DNA from: Bacteroidota bacterium | Lineage (GTDB): Bacteria; Bacteroidota; Bacteroidia; 2-12-FULL-35-15 | DNA length: 64,000 nucleotides | Assembly: GCA_025963715.1 (NCBI GenBank) | Contig: JAOQAG010000041.1 | Span: forward strand, 62,001 to 126,000 | Reading direction: 5' to 3' | Shown: positions 53,001 to 62,858 of the stretch, piece after piece | Position numbering within the stretch: position 1 is the first letter of the stretch | Layout of the letters: each line of letters opens with the position of its first letter | Made by a program: the position numbers and the translations under genes | The notes under the pieces: model-generated | Told to the model about the DNA's origin: nothing | The model's database searches: none | The model's input: only the letters and a program-made list of their open reading frames with translations

Positions 53001-54956
53001 ATGAAAAAACAATTACTTATTGCGTCGTTGATGCTTGCTGCAGGTACAGGTGTATTTGCACAAACTTCCGGACGCAATTTTACTCCCGTAACAGTAAATA
53101 ACATCACACGCCCCGTAACTAACCACGACCGTAATACCACTTGTACTGCGGATACATTAAGATATGCGCTTATAAAAGAGTACGCTCTGAATGCAACTCC
53201 TGCTTTTAATGCAGCACCAATCAATCCGGGAGAGGAACAATCGCAGGCTTTTATTTCTCCGGGAACAGTAAATGTAACCGGTATTGACTTTCGCGCAAGG
53301 GTAAACTCTGCAAATGCAGCAGCTATCGTTCCGGTTAAAGTTTATCTTTATTCGGTAGATGCTGCCTACAAACCATTGGCACGCCTGGATTCTGCTTCTT
53401 TAACCGTAGCAACCACGGTAGCAAAATATTACCACGCAAATTTCAGCTCAGCTCATGCTATCAGCGGAAATTACGCGGTGGCGGTAGCTTCAACTGCAAC
53501 CGGAACGATCAAATTTGATTTCATTGCAAATGACCGTGATGCCGGTACAGGCGGAGAAGGCTTATCCTATAACAGATGGAACCCGGGAACCGGATTAACC
53601 TGGTTTGCAAATGCTGACGCAACCAGCGGCTGGGGACAGGATTTTGATGCAGACATCAGCCCAATTGTTTCTTACGCGATCAACACAAATTACACAGTAA
53701 GCGCAACAACCGTTTGTACCGGTACTGCATTAACATTTACCAACACTACCACTCCAATGAATACGCTTTCAAGCAAAATGTATAACTACAATACGTTTGT
53801 TTATTCTCTTGGAGGAAGTACACAGGATTCTACTTTTGCATGGGATATGGACGATGCTTCTCCAATTATCTGGAGCCCGGCTACAACAACGTATACATAC
53901 GCTGCTGCAGGAACTTATAACGCTACATTGTATACCCTGAGTGGATTCTGGAACTCTTGTACAGACACCAAAGTAAGCACCATTACTGTATTGGCAGCAC
54001 CGGTTCTTGCAATCACATCTCCTGCTGCTGTTTGTTCTCCGGCAACGGTTGACATCACTGCATCCGGAGTTACTGCAGGAAGCACAGGCGGCGGAACATT
54101 GTCATACTATACTAACGCTGCCGCAACAATGGCTTTATCAACTCCAAATGCAGTTTCAGCAAGCGGAACTTATTATATCAAAGCTGATAACGGAACCTGC
54201 TCTGATCTTGAAGCGGTTATCGTAACCATCAATGCTACAAGCGATGCAACGATCACAACTGCTCCGGCATCCATTTGTGCTAACGCTACTGCTGTTACCC
54301 TTAACGCTGCAACAAGCGGCGGAACATGGAGCGGAACAGGCATTACCAATTCATCCACAGGAGTATTTGATCCTTCGGTTGCAGGTGCAGGCACATACGT
54401 GATTTCTTATACAACCAGCGGAACATGTACAAGCACAGGAACAGCTACTATTGCTGTAACTGCTGCTGATAATGCTACCATCACCCAACCGGGAATGATC
54501 TGCAGCAATGCAGCAGCGTTTACCTTAACTGCAGCAACAGCTGGCGGAACATGGAGCGGAACAGGTATTACTGATGTTTCAGCCGGAACATTTGATCCTG
54601 CAACAGCAACAGTAGGTGCAAACACAATCACTTACACTACAGCAGGTGCTTGTCCTGATGCAGATGCAATTACAATTACTGTAAGCGTTTGTACCGGGAT
54701 CCAGAACTACGACAATGCTTCGGCAGTAAACGTATATCCAAATCCTTCTTCAACAGGAGTATTTACAGTGGATTTAGGAACAGCTGAAAAATCAATACTG
54801 GAAGTATACAATGTGGTTGGTGCCAGCGTATTTGCAAAACAATTTAATACACAGGTGATTTCACTTGAACTGAATGATTTTAAAACAGGAGTTTACTTCT
54901 TAAAAGTAACAACTGACAAAGGGCAGATCACTAAAAAAATCACGATTACAAAGTAA
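53001..54956 (+). CDS. Secreted Ig-like/PKD protein with T9SS sorting domain
   Basis: 651 residues. Signal peptide MKKQLLIASLMLAAGTGVFAQ; an N-terminal domain of ~200 residues; a PKD-like domain (STFAWDMDDASPIIWSPATT); three Ig-like modules, two with GGTWSGTGIT...GVFDP/GTFDP repeats; C-terminal type A T9SS domain (VNVYPNPSSTGVFTVDL ... KKITITK). Shares the GGTxxGTG module with the protein at 41410. Predicted surface protein. Own candidate promoter and terminator. Confidence 0.9.
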   Translation: MKKQLLIASLMLAAGTGVFAQTSGRNFTPVTVNNITRPVTNHDRNTTCTADTLRYALIKEYALNATPAFNAAPINPGEEQSQAFISPGTVNVTGIDFRARVNSANAAAIVPVKVYLYSVDAAYKPLARLDSASLTVATTVAKYYHANFSSAHAISGNYAVAVASTATGTIKFDFIANDRDAGTGGEGLSYNRWNPGTGLTWFANADATSGWGQDFDADISPIVSYAINTNYTVSATTVCTGTALTFTNTTTPMNTLSSKMYNYNTFVYSLGGSTQDSTFAWDMDDASPIIWSPATTTYTYAAAGTYNATLYTLSGFWNSCTDTKVSTITVLAAPVLAITSPAAVCSPATVDITASGVTAGSTGGGTLSYYTNAAATMALSTPNAVSASGTYYIKADNGTCSDLEAVIVTINATSDATITTAPASICANATAVTLNAATSGGTWSGTGITNSSTGVFDPSVAGAGTYVISYTTSGTCTSTGTATIAVTAADNATITQPGMICSNAAAFTLTAATAGGTWSGTGITDVSAGTFDPATATVGANTITYTTAGACPDADAITITVSVCTGIQNYDNASAVNVYPNPSSTGVFTVDLGTAEKSILEVYNVVGASVFAKQFNTQVISLELNDFKTGVYFLKVTTDKGQITKKITITK

Positions 54957-54971
54957 TTTTTAGTATCCCAT

Positions 54972-55010
54972 AAAAAATCCCGCTTCGGATCATTCCGGAG
55001 CGGGATTTTT
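54972..55010 (+). terminator. Rho-independent terminator
   Basis: AAAAATCCCGCTTCGGA faces TTCCGGAGCGGGATTTTT around a short loop, ending in a T-run, 15 bp after the stop at 54956. Confidence 0.88.
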
Positions 55011-55065
55011 GCTTTTTAAACGCTTTTATTTCGTATTATTGCATACGTTAAAATAATACTAAAAC

Positions 55066-56154
55066 ATGAGTAAAGTAGCATTAATCACAGGAATTACAGG
55101 GCAGGATGGCGCTTATCTGGCCGAACTACTTTTGAGCAAAGGTTACACCGTGCATGGCGTAAAGCGCAGAAGCTCATTATTCAATACCGATCGTATCGAT
55201 CATTTATACAAAGATCAGCATGAAAAGCAGGTGAAATTTTTCCTGCATTACGGCGATCTTACCGATTCCACCAACCTGATCCGCATCATCCAGGAAACAC
55301 AACCGGATGAAATTTATAACCTTGCGGCACAATCGCATGTAAAAGTTTCGTTTGAAACTCCGGAATATACTGCTAATGCCGATGGAATTGGGACATTGCG
55401 CATCTTAGAAGCGATCCGTATCCTCGGGATGGAAAAAAAGGCCCGCTTTTACCAGGCATCCACTTCCGAAATGTACGGATACGTGCAGGAGATCCCACAA
55501 AAAGAAACCACACCGTTTTACCCGCGTTCGCCATACGGCGTTGCAAAGGTATACGGTTTCTGGATCACTAAAAATTACCGCGAAGCATACGGAATGTATG
55601 CCTGCAACGGAATTTTATTTAACCACGAAAGCCCTTTGCGCGGCGAAACCTTTGTAACCCGTAAAATTACCCGCGCAGCAGCAAAAATACATTTGAATTT
55701 GCAGGAAAAATTATTCCTTGGTAACCTGGATGCAGAGCGCGATTGGGGTCACGCCAAAGATTATGTGGAAGGCATGTGGATGATGCTGCAGCAGGAAGAA
55801 GCGGATGATTTTGTACTGGCTACCGGTAAAAAAATTACCGTGCGTAAGTTTGTGGAGCTTGCTTTCGCAGAAGTGGGAATAACCCTTAAATGGGAAGGAA
55901 AAGGAGTGGACGAAAAAGGAATTGACCCGGTTACCGGTAAAACCCTGGTAGAAGTTGATCCTGCTTATTTCCGCCCGACGGAAGTTGATTTGCTGGTTGG
56001 CGATGCCACCAAAGCCAAAGAAAAAATGGGATGGGAGCCAAAACATACGCTGGAACAACTGGTAAAAGAAATGATGGCAAGTGATCTTAAGATCTTCAAA
56101 AAAGACAAGTATCTGCTGGATGGTGGACACGATGTGTTGAATTTTCACGAATAA
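55066..56154 (+). CDS. gmd: GDP-mannose 4,6-dehydratase
   Basis: 362 residues. Converts GDP-mannose to GDP-4-keto-6-deoxymannose, the first step to GDP-L-fucose. Extended SDR with [14 protein letters not shown], the Gmd-specific [25 protein letters not shown] and the catalytic Y-x3-K in [13 protein letters not shown]. Cytoplasmic. Followed after 95 bp by fcl. Confidence 0.96.
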   Translation: MSKVALITGITGQDGAYLAELLLSKGYTVHGVKRRSSLFNTDRIDHLYKDQHEKQVKFFLHYGDLTDSTNLIRIIQETQPDEIYNLAAQSHVKVSFETPEYTANADGIGTLRILEAIRILGMEKKARFYQASTSEMYGYVQEIPQKETTPFYPRSPYGVAKVYGFWITKNYREAYGMYACNGILFNHESPLRGETFVTRKITRAAAKIHLNLQEKLFLGNLDAERDWGHAKDYVEGMWMMLQQEEADDFVLATGKKITVRKFVELAFAEVGITLKWEGKGVDEKGIDPVTGKTLVEVDPAYFRPTEVDLLVGDATKAKEKMGWEPKHTLEQLVKEMMASDLKIFKKDKYLLDGGHDVLNFHE

Positions 56155-56249
56155 CAACAAGCTGTGCTTGCCGTTCTCAGGCAAAAGAAGCACAATAGAT
56201 GACGATATAATTACAACCTGCTCTTGCCGGTAAAAGAGTAAAATTCAAA

Positions 56250-57176
56250 ATGAATAAAACAGATAAAATATACATTGCCGGTCACCGCGGAATGGTGGGT
56301 TCTGCAATTATCCGCCGCTTACAAACCGATGGTTTCACCAATATAATCACCCGTGTTTCCACTGAACTTGATTTAAGAAATCAGCAAGCAGTTGCTGATT
56401 TTTTTGCATCCGAAAAACCGGATCACGTTTTTTTAGCAGCAGCCAAAGTGGGCGGTATTGTTGCAAATAATACCTATCGTGCCGATTTTATATATGAGAA
56501 CATTATGATCCAGAGCAACGTGATCCATCATGCGTATCTGAACGGCGTAAAAAAATTAATGTTCCTCGGTTCCTCCTGCATCTACCCGAAAATGGCGCCA
56601 CAGCCATTAAAGGAAGATTATTTGCTTACGGGATTATTGGAACCAACCAACGAACCGTATGCGATCGCGAAGATTGCCGGAATAAAAATGTGTGACGCGT
56701 ACCGCAGTCAGTACGGTTGTAATTTTATTTCTGTAATGCCTACAAACCTGTATGGTCCCAACGATAATTACGATCTGAAAAACTCGCATGTATTGCCCGC
56801 ATTGATCCGCAAATTCCATACAGCCCAAAAAGAAAATGCAGCAAGCGTGGAGATCTGGGGAACCGGCTCACCCATGCGCGAATTTTTGCATGCAGATGAT
56901 CTGGCAGATGCCTGCTTTTACCTGATGCAAAATTACAATGAACCCGGCTTGGTAAACATCGGCGTAGGTGATGATGTAAGCATCAAAGACCTGGCATTGC
57001 TGGTAAAAAAGATCGTTGGTTTTGAAGGCGGGCTTACATTTGATACCACCAAGCCCGACGGAACACCCCGTAAATTAATGGATGTAAGCAAGCTGCACTC
57101 ATTCGGCTGGAAACATAAAATTAATTTGGAAGAAGGCATTACAAGCGTTTACGCCGAAGTAAAAGATAAATTGTAA
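56250..57176 (+). CDS. fcl: GDP-L-fucose synthase
   Basis: 308 residues. Epimerase/reductase that turns the Gmd product into GDP-L-fucose using NADPH. SDR motif [28 protein letters not shown] and catalytic Y-x3-K in [13 protein letters not shown], all typical of Fcl/WcaG. The stop at 57174-57176 is 3 bp from the next ATG, so it is co-translated with the following barrel gene. Confidence 0.96.
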   Translation: MNKTDKIYIAGHRGMVGSAIIRRLQTDGFTNIITRVSTELDLRNQQAVADFFASEKPDHVFLAAAKVGGIVANNTYRADFIYENIMIQSNVIHHAYLNGVKKLMFLGSSCIYPKMAPQPLKEDYLLTGLLEPTNEPYAIAKIAGIKMCDAYRSQYGCNFISVMPTNLYGPNDNYDLKNSHVLPALIRKFHTAQKENAASVEIWGTGSPMREFLHADDLADACFYLMQNYNEPGLVNIGVGDDVSIKDLALLVKKIVGFEGGLTFDTTKPDGTPRKLMDVSKLHSFGWKHKINLEEGITSVYAEVKDKL

Positions 57177-57179
57177 TTG

Positions 57180-58916
57180 ATGAAGAACAGCTACACGAAA
57201 CACTTTAACAAAAGCAGCAGGACAAAGATCCTCGTTTTTGTGCTTTGTGTTTTGTGTATGAATGCAGCTTTCTCACAACAAAATGTGCAGCTTAACCGCG
57301 AGTGGGGATTGAATTTTGAAAGCCAAAAAGATCGCATTTTTTTGCTGCCGGAGAAACCAGACACGATTATTAATTCAATGACGGGAGATCCAACTGTTTT
57401 AGTAATGCAGCATTTGTCAACCGACCCTTCCTGTTTTAAGCCTTACATTGTTGAACCAACCTACCGGCAAAAAGATAAATCCGTTAATTGGTTCATTCGC
57501 AAGTTAAAAAAGGAAAGCCTCATTCTGGTTAACGATACCGCTGATAAATTCCATTTCACGATCGATCCGCTTTTTAATTTTCAATACGGGAAAGACCTTG
57601 CCGACAAAACCGGTGAAAAGCTCTACACCAATACCCGTGGAGCGATTGTGCGGGGAAGCATCGGCAAAAAATTTGCATTCGAATCTTCATTTTATGAAAA
57701 TCAGGCTACGTTTCCTAAATACATGGATAATTATATTGCCGCTACCAATAAATTATTTCCACAGCGGGCAAATTATATTTACAATGTAATTCCCGGGCAG
57801 GGCCGCTCCAAAGCCTTTCGTGTCCACGGCTACGATTACGCAATGGCATCGGGATACATTTCCTATTCTCCAAATAAAATCCTGAACATTCAGTTAGGCA
57901 ACGGTAAAAATTTTGTAGGGGATGGCTATCGTTCGCTGTTATTATCCGACAATGCATTCAATTATCCCTATGCGCGCATTACCACTACGTATAAAAATTT
58001 CCAATACACCAATTTATACACTTCCTTTATGAATCTTACGAATGGCGGCGTACAAACACCACCGCATACCGAGCGTTTGTTTCAGAAAAAAGTGGGAAGT
58101 TTCCAGTTTGCCAGCATCAATTTATTTCATCGTTTGCAATTGGGTTTGTTCCAGGGAATGATCTGGGAAGCAGCCGATTCTACCAACAAACAACATGTGA
58201 ATTTTAACACGTTTGATCCTGTGATTGGCGTTAACACTGCTGTGTATGGTTTACATAGTACCAATAACATTTTGTGGGGACTTACCGGCAAATTAAAGAT
58301 CACCAATTCCATCTCGTTATACGGACAATACATGCTGGACGATGTGTATTCGAAAAGCAATGGCGGCGATGTCAGTAAAAAAAGCGGTTACCAGCTTGGC
58401 TTTAAATATTATAATTTATTTACCGTCAAAAATTTACACCTGCAGGTGGAATACAATACTGTTCGTCCGTACGCGTATTCCTCCGAAAATCAGTACCAGA
58501 GCTACACGCATTACAACCAGCCGTTGGCACATCCTTTGGGTGCAAACTTCCAGGAACTGGTGGGTTTTATCAATTACAGGATCGCGGATTTTTTTATCCA
58601 GATCCAGGGAAATTACATCATCAAAGGCAATGATAGTGCAGCGTTTAATTATGGCGGCGACGTGTTCAGATCTTCCGGTAGTTTTCCCATTGCACAACAA
58701 CAGCAATTACAGGATATAAAAACAACGCAAGGTGTAAAAAGCACCATCATGTATGAAGATATACATATCGGTTATTTGGTAAATGCTGCGGCTAATTTTA
58801 ATGTAATAGCAGGCCTGACCAACAGAACCGAACAAACATACAAAGGCACAACAAATTCGCAGGTAGTTTATTTGGGGATCCGTACCTCGCTTGCTAATTT
58901 GTATTACGATTTTTAA
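57180..58916 (+). CDS. Wzi/RemB-like outer-membrane barrel protein (paralogue 1)
   Basis: 578 residues from ATG 57180 (a TTG sits just before). Signal peptide ending CMNAAFSQ, then repeated amphipathic strands. The block LNIQLGNGKNFVGDGYRSLLLSDNAFNYPY (57880-57970) and a C-terminal IRTSLANLYYDF match the capsule-assembly Wzi-like family that, by my recollection, also includes the gliding protein RemB. Likely outer-membrane attachment or organisation of surface polysaccharide. Its paralogue at 60061 shares this block and the C-terminal signature. The fcl gene is 3 bp upstream. Confidence 0.78.
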   Translation: MKNSYTKHFNKSSRTKILVFVLCVLCMNAAFSQQNVQLNREWGLNFESQKDRIFLLPEKPDTIINSMTGDPTVLVMQHLSTDPSCFKPYIVEPTYRQKDKSVNWFIRKLKKESLILVNDTADKFHFTIDPLFNFQYGKDLADKTGEKLYTNTRGAIVRGSIGKKFAFESSFYENQATFPKYMDNYIAATNKLFPQRANYIYNVIPGQGRSKAFRVHGYDYAMASGYISYSPNKILNIQLGNGKNFVGDGYRSLLLSDNAFNYPYARITTTYKNFQYTNLYTSFMNLTNGGVQTPPHTERLFQKKVGSFQFASINLFHRLQLGLFQGMIWEAADSTNKQHVNFNTFDPVIGVNTAVYGLHSTNNILWGLTGKLKITNSISLYGQYMLDDVYSKSNGGDVSKKSGYQLGFKYYNLFTVKNLHLQVEYNTVRPYAYSSENQYQSYTHYNQPLAHPLGANFQELVGFINYRIADFFIQIQGNYIIKGNDSAAFNYGGDVFRSSGSFPIAQQQQLQDIKTTQGVKSTIMYEDIHIGYLVNAAANFNVIAGLTNRTEQTYKGTTNSQVVYLGIRTSLANLYYDF

Positions 58917-58952
58917 ATCAGTTGATAATAAACATTATTTGTAATTAAGAAA

Positions 58953-60068
58953 ATGGAATTTTTAATACTTGTTTTTATAACTTCTTTTTTTGTGGTGCTG
59001 CTCTCAACACCATCACTGATTAAAGTAGCTATTTTAAAGCGCCTGTTTGATGCGCCGGGCGATACACGTAAGCTGCATACACGCATGATCCCTACGATTG
59101 GCGGGATCATTATTTTTGCAGGCACTGTGTTTTCGTATTCGCTGTGGTTTCCTACAGCGCGTATCAACGAGCAGCACAATACAGCATTGCTCATGAAAGC
59201 CATGGACGATTATAAATTTATTTTGTCCACATTGCTCGTTATGTTTTTTGTAGGTGTAAAAGATGATATCATCGGAACAGCACCGGTAAAAAAACTGGTA
59301 GCGCATGTATTGGTGGGTATGGTGCTGGTGCTCATGGCAGATATCCGCATCGTAAGCATGCACGGTATTTTCGGGATCGAAGTATTGCCGTATTGGGCAA
59401 GCGTATTTTTATCACTCTTTACCTACATCGTTGTTGTGAATGCGTTCAATTTAATTGACGGAGTTGATGGGCTTGCCGGTGGTGTCGGATTTATTGCATC
59501 CTCTGCATTCGGTGCCTGGTTTGCACTTGCCGGTGATTATGCAATGGCAGGATTGGCAATTGCATTATCTGGTTCACTGTTCGGATTTTTATTTTTTAAT
59601 TTTTCCCCTGCAAAAATATTCATGGGCGATTCCGGTTCGCTTACCATCGGGCTTATTATTTCCATTCTTGCCATTAAGCTTATCAGCTATGACGTAAGCG
59701 CCATTCACAACGAATTTATTTTGAACGTTTCCAAACCTATTTTTGCAATGGCTGTGCTCGTGTATCCACTGATCGATACGCTGCGTATTTTTATTTACCG
59801 CGCTGTGCAGGGCGTATCGCCGTTTTCAGCAGATCGTAATCACCTGCATCACCGTTTGATCGACATCGGCTGCAGCCATAAAAAAGCAGTGATCATTATT
59901 TACACGGTAAATATTTTTATGATCGGCTTAACGCTTGCATTGTCAGCGATCAGCTACATGAACGCAAATTATTCCTTGATAATTGTTGCTGTTACCGCTT
60001 TGTTTATTGCACAAATTCCATTTTTTATCAGCAAAAAGAAAAACCGCGGCGCTTCAGAAAATGATTAA
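58953..60068 (+). CDS. WecA/MraY-type polyprenyl-phosphate sugar-1-phosphate transferase
   Basis: 371 residues, about 11 transmembrane helices. Catalytic motifs of glycosyltransferase family 4: VGVKDDIIGT, NAFNLIDGVDGLAGG, KIFMGDSGSLTIG and DRNHLHHRLIDIG. Starts polysaccharide or O-antigen synthesis by transferring a HexNAc-1-phosphate to undecaprenyl phosphate at the inner membrane. Lies between two Wzi-like barrel genes; its last 8 bp overlap the start of the second. Confidence 0.94.
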   Translation: MEFLILVFITSFFVVLLSTPSLIKVAILKRLFDAPGDTRKLHTRMIPTIGGIIIFAGTVFSYSLWFPTARINEQHNTALLMKAMDDYKFILSTLLVMFFVGVKDDIIGTAPVKKLVAHVLVGMVLVLMADIRIVSMHGIFGIEVLPYWASVFLSLFTYIVVVNAFNLIDGVDGLAGGVGFIASSAFGAWFALAGDYAMAGLAIALSGSLFGFLFFNFSPAKIFMGDSGSLTIGLIISILAIKLISYDVSAIHNEFILNVSKPIFAMAVLVYPLIDTLRIFIYRAVQGVSPFSADRNHLHHRLIDIGCSHKKAVIIIYTVNIFMIGLTLALSAISYMNANYSLIIVAVTALFIAQIPFFISKKKNRGASEND

Positions 60069-61659
60069 AAAAAATCTATATAGAATCGTCTGCTCATCTG
60101 TCTTAATGGTGTTGCTGCTGCTGAATATTTCTGCATCGGCACAGCAGACGAACTATACACTCAGTCGTGATTTTTTGTGGGGACTTGATAATTATTACAA
60201 TAGCAAAGACATCAATTTTCAAACATTTGTAAAGCCGTACCGTTTTGCAGACGTTGCAAAAGTAACTGATTCCACCGCCACATTCCCGCGCCTGCTTGCC
60301 GGAACAAAAGCCGAAGAATACGATAAAAAGAAAAAAGGATTTACATTCGATGCCTTCCCGCTCATCTCGGCGCAGGCCGGATACCAGGCCACTTCGCCCT
60401 CGCGTTTCACCAATGACCTGGCAATCGGCGGTATGCTCACCGGTAATATCGGCAATAAATTTTCATTCAATTTTAAAATGCTTGCCGGAAAAGAAACGTT
60501 CAACAGCTACCAGGATTCTGTGGTGAAACAAACGCAGGTGATTCCGGGTATTGGTCGTGCTTACCGCGATAATAACGATCCAACGCTGACGCGTTATTCA
60601 TACCAGTATTATTCCGGATACTTATCGTATTCCCCCAATAAAATTTTTAATGTGCAGGTGGGGCAGGATAAGCATTTCTGGGGAGATGGTTATCGCTCCT
60701 TGTTCTTGTCGGATGTTTCAGCGCCGTATCCGTACATGAAGATCACCACCAACGTATGGCATTTTACTTACGTAAATTTATACACCATCATGAAGGATGC
60801 AACCAATCCTTCCGGCTTGAAAAAAGATGAATTAACCAAATATGCCACCTTTCATTATTTGGGATGGAATGCTACCAAACGCATCAATATCGGGCTTTTC
60901 GAATCCATCGTTTGGCAGGGTTCCGATAGCACCCGTCACCGCGGATACGACGTGAATTATCTGAACCCGGTTATGTTCTTCCGCCCGACGGAATATTCGC
61001 TTGGCTCCAGTGATAATGCTTTTCTGGGTTTTTCATTCAAGATAAAACTGTTTAAGAAACAACAGTTGTACGGACAATTATTACTGGATGAATTTTTGTT
61101 AAAAGAGATCGTAGCACAAAACGGTTGGTGGGGCAATAAACAAGCGTACCAGGTAGGATTCAAAAGCTTCGATCTGTTTAAGATTAAACATCTTAATTTT
61201 CAAACCGAATTTAATTATGTGCGGCCATACACCTATTCGCATGGAAGTGTTCAGCAGAATTATTCCAACATGAACGAGCCGCTGGCAGCTCCACTGGGTG
61301 CAAACTTTATTGAATCGGCTTCGTTCCTGAATTATCGTTACAAACGCTTGTTTATTGAGGCAAAATTTGTGTATGCTATTTACGGCGGCGACAGCGCCGG
61401 AACAGATTACGGGAAAAATATTTTTATTTCCTATGTGAACCGTCCTGCGGAATACGGAAATTTTACCGGACAGGGTTTTCAAACAAAATTAATTACTGCT
61501 TCGCTGCGTGGCGCTTACATGCTGGATACGCACATGAATTTAAAAATAGAACTGGGTTTTGCCGACAGGATCGAGCAAACCAGCTATGCGACAAAACAAA
61601 CTCCTTACATTTTTGTCGGGATCCGCAGTGATCTCAGCAATTTGTACAGCGACTACTGA
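60061..61659 (+). CDS. Wzi/RemB-like outer-membrane barrel protein (paralogue 2)
   Basis: 532 residues from ATG 60061, which overlaps the end of the transferase gene (ATGATTAA); an in-frame ATG at 59983 lies well inside that gene. Signal peptide MIKKNLYRIVCSSVLMVLLL ...ASAQ. Shares with the protein at 57180 the block SPNKIFNVQVGQDKHFWGDG/YRSLFLSD, PLAAPLGANFIESASFLNYR and the C-terminal GIRSDLSNLYSDY. Outer membrane, probably tied to the polysaccharide made by the neighbouring genes (inference). Confidence 0.8.
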   Translation: MIKKNLYRIVCSSVLMVLLLLNISASAQQTNYTLSRDFLWGLDNYYNSKDINFQTFVKPYRFADVAKVTDSTATFPRLLAGTKAEEYDKKKKGFTFDAFPLISAQAGYQATSPSRFTNDLAIGGMLTGNIGNKFSFNFKMLAGKETFNSYQDSVVKQTQVIPGIGRAYRDNNDPTLTRYSYQYYSGYLSYSPNKIFNVQVGQDKHFWGDGYRSLFLSDVSAPYPYMKITTNVWHFTYVNLYTIMKDATNPSGLKKDELTKYATFHYLGWNATKRINIGLFESIVWQGSDSTRHRGYDVNYLNPVMFFRPTEYSLGSSDNAFLGFSFKIKLFKKQQLYGQLLLDEFLLKEIVAQNGWWGNKQAYQVGFKSFDLFKIKHLNFQTEFNYVRPYTYSHGSVQQNYSNMNEPLAAPLGANFIESASFLNYRYKRLFIEAKFVYAIYGGDSAGTDYGKNIFISYVNRPAEYGNFTGQGFQTKLITASLRGAYMLDTHMNLKIELGFADRIEQTSYATKQTPYIFVGIRSDLSNLYSDY

Positions 61660-61727
61660 TTTGTCTGACTACGTTCCACTTTGATGTGATATGCTTTCAC
61701 ATTACGCTCACTCTTAAAAATAATTAA

Positions 61728-62324
61728 ATGGCTAAAAAAGCTGCACTGGTGATTCCTGATGAGATCATCATGAACAAAATTTATTACATCCGTGGACACA
61801 AGATCATGCTGGACAAAGATCTGGCAGAACTTTACGGAGTAGAGACAAAACGCTTGAAAGAACAAGTGAAAAGAAACATGGAGCGCTTCCCGCCTCATTT
61901 TATGTTTGAGCTAACCAAAGAAGAAGATGAAATTCTAAGGTCGCAAAATGCGACCTTAGAATTAGAACAAGGCAGATTTTCAAAATACCTCTCTTTTGCA
62001 TTTACGGAGCATGGTATTTTAATGCTGTCCAACGTATTGAAAAGCCAGCAGGCAGTAAAAGTGAGTATCAAGATTATTGACGTTTTTGTAAAAATAAGGC
62101 AAATGCTGATGGATAATACCGAACTGCGCCTGGCGATAGAAGAGATCAGCAAAAGCAGCAATATCAATTCGAGGAATATTGAACGGATCTTTAAATACCT
62201 GGATGAGTTGAATGAGAAAAAAGAAAAGGAAGAAAAGGAAGAACCTCGAATATTAATTGGGTATAAAATCCCTAAGAAAAAGATCCTCAAGAAGAAGATC
62301 CCAAAGAAGAAGATAAGAAGATGA
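61728..62324 (+). CDS. ORF6N-domain DNA-binding protein
   Basis: 198 residues. ORF6N/KilA-N-associated domain: YYIRGHKIMLDKDLAELYGV, RLKEQVKRNMERFPPHFMFE, LSFAFTEHGILMLSNVLKSQ. Such proteins, common in phages and scattered in Bacteroidota genomes, are presumed DNA binding. A perfect 33-bp palindrome lies within the coding region (61931-61963, encoding ILRSQNATLEL) and a near-identical one immediately after the stop, so the gene may bind or be controlled at these sites. The C-terminus is a Lys-rich tail with a tandem PKKKI(L) motif. No phage genes nearby. Confidence 0.88.
   Translation: MAKKAALVIPDEIIMNKIYYIRGHKIMLDKDLAELYGVETKRLKEQVKRNMERFPPHFMFELTKEEDEILRSQNATLELEQGRFSKYLSFAFTEHGILMLSNVLKSQQAVKVSIKIIDVFVKIRQMLMDNTELRLAIEEISKSSNINSRNIERIFKYLDELNEKKEKEEKEEPRILIGYKIPKKKILKKKIPKKKIRR
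61931..61963. promoter_or_regulatory. Perfect 15-bp-arm palindrome inside the ORF6N gene
   Basis: AATTCTAAGGTCGCA, loop AAA, and the exact inverse arm. The inner GGTCGCAnnnTGCGACC is shared with the post-stop hairpin at 62324-62358, where the loop is TTT. Confidence 0.7.
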
Positions 62325-62358
62325 AATCTTAAGGTCGCATTTTGCGACCTTAAGATTT
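62324..62358 (+). terminator. Post-stop hairpin of the ORF6N gene (terminator or operator)
   Basis: AAATCTTAAGGTCGCA and its exact inverse (16-bp arms, loop TTT), starting on the last base of the TGA stop, followed by TTTA. It shares the GGTCGCA half-site with the intragenic palindrome. Confidence 0.7.
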
Positions 62359-62389
62359 TACTTATATTTAGTTAGAGTTTACAGCGCTT

Positions 62390-62806
62390 ATGAAACAGTT
62401 TGGAATCATATTATTTTGCGTTACCGGTTTATTTGCTTGTAAAAAAAGCAAAAAGGAACAATTCATTTACAACCTTACCGGCGGTTCTTATAAATATTGG
62501 GATGTAGTGGAAGATCATAATTATAATAAAAAGAAAGCAAACCGTTTTCCCACAATGAGTTATTATTTTGATGTGAACGGAACTTACCAATTCTATTTAT
62601 ATTATAAAAAAGACAGAAGTCAGCGGTTGCCATCTCCTTACGATGATGTAATAGAGTACCACAACTGGAAATATAAATCCTGTTCTTCCATTGAAATAGA
62701 ACGCAACGATTTTTATGTGGAAAAGCTTACGGAAGATAGCCTGATCATTAGAGATCTGAAATACCGGGGCGGGCGATCGGTATACGTAAAAAGCGAAAAG
62801 CAATAA
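62390..62806 (+). CDS. Small lipoprotein of unknown function
   Basis: 138 residues. Lipoprotein signal MKQFGIILFCVTGLFACKKS with lipobox Cys17. The mature part has a lipocalin-like beta pattern (WDVVEDHNYNKKKANRFPTM; FDVNGTYQFYLYYKK; EVEKLTEDSLIIRDLKY-type strands), suggesting a small DUF-type lipoprotein in the envelope. Not recognised further. Follows the ORF6N gene by 65 bp and ends in a shared terminator. Confidence 0.75.
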   Translation: MKQFGIILFCVTGLFACKKSKKEQFIYNLTGGSYKYWDVVEDHNYNKKKANRFPTMSYYFDVNGTYQFYLYYKKDRSQRLPSPYDDVIEYHNWKYKSCSSIEIERNDFYVEKLTEDSLIIRDLKYRGGRSVYVKSEKQ

Positions 62807-62818
62807 ATAAGTTGTATG

Positions 62819-62855
62819 AACTGCTTGAGGTCACAAATCGTGACCTCAAGCAGTT
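62819..62855. terminator. Bidirectional terminator between convergent genes
   Basis: AACTGCTTGAGGTCAC and its exact inverse around a 5-nt AAATC loop, between stops at 62806 and 62859. The inner GGTCAC...GTGACC is reminiscent of the ORF6N palindromes but differs at several positions. Confidence 0.75.
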
Positions 62856-62858
62856 TCT

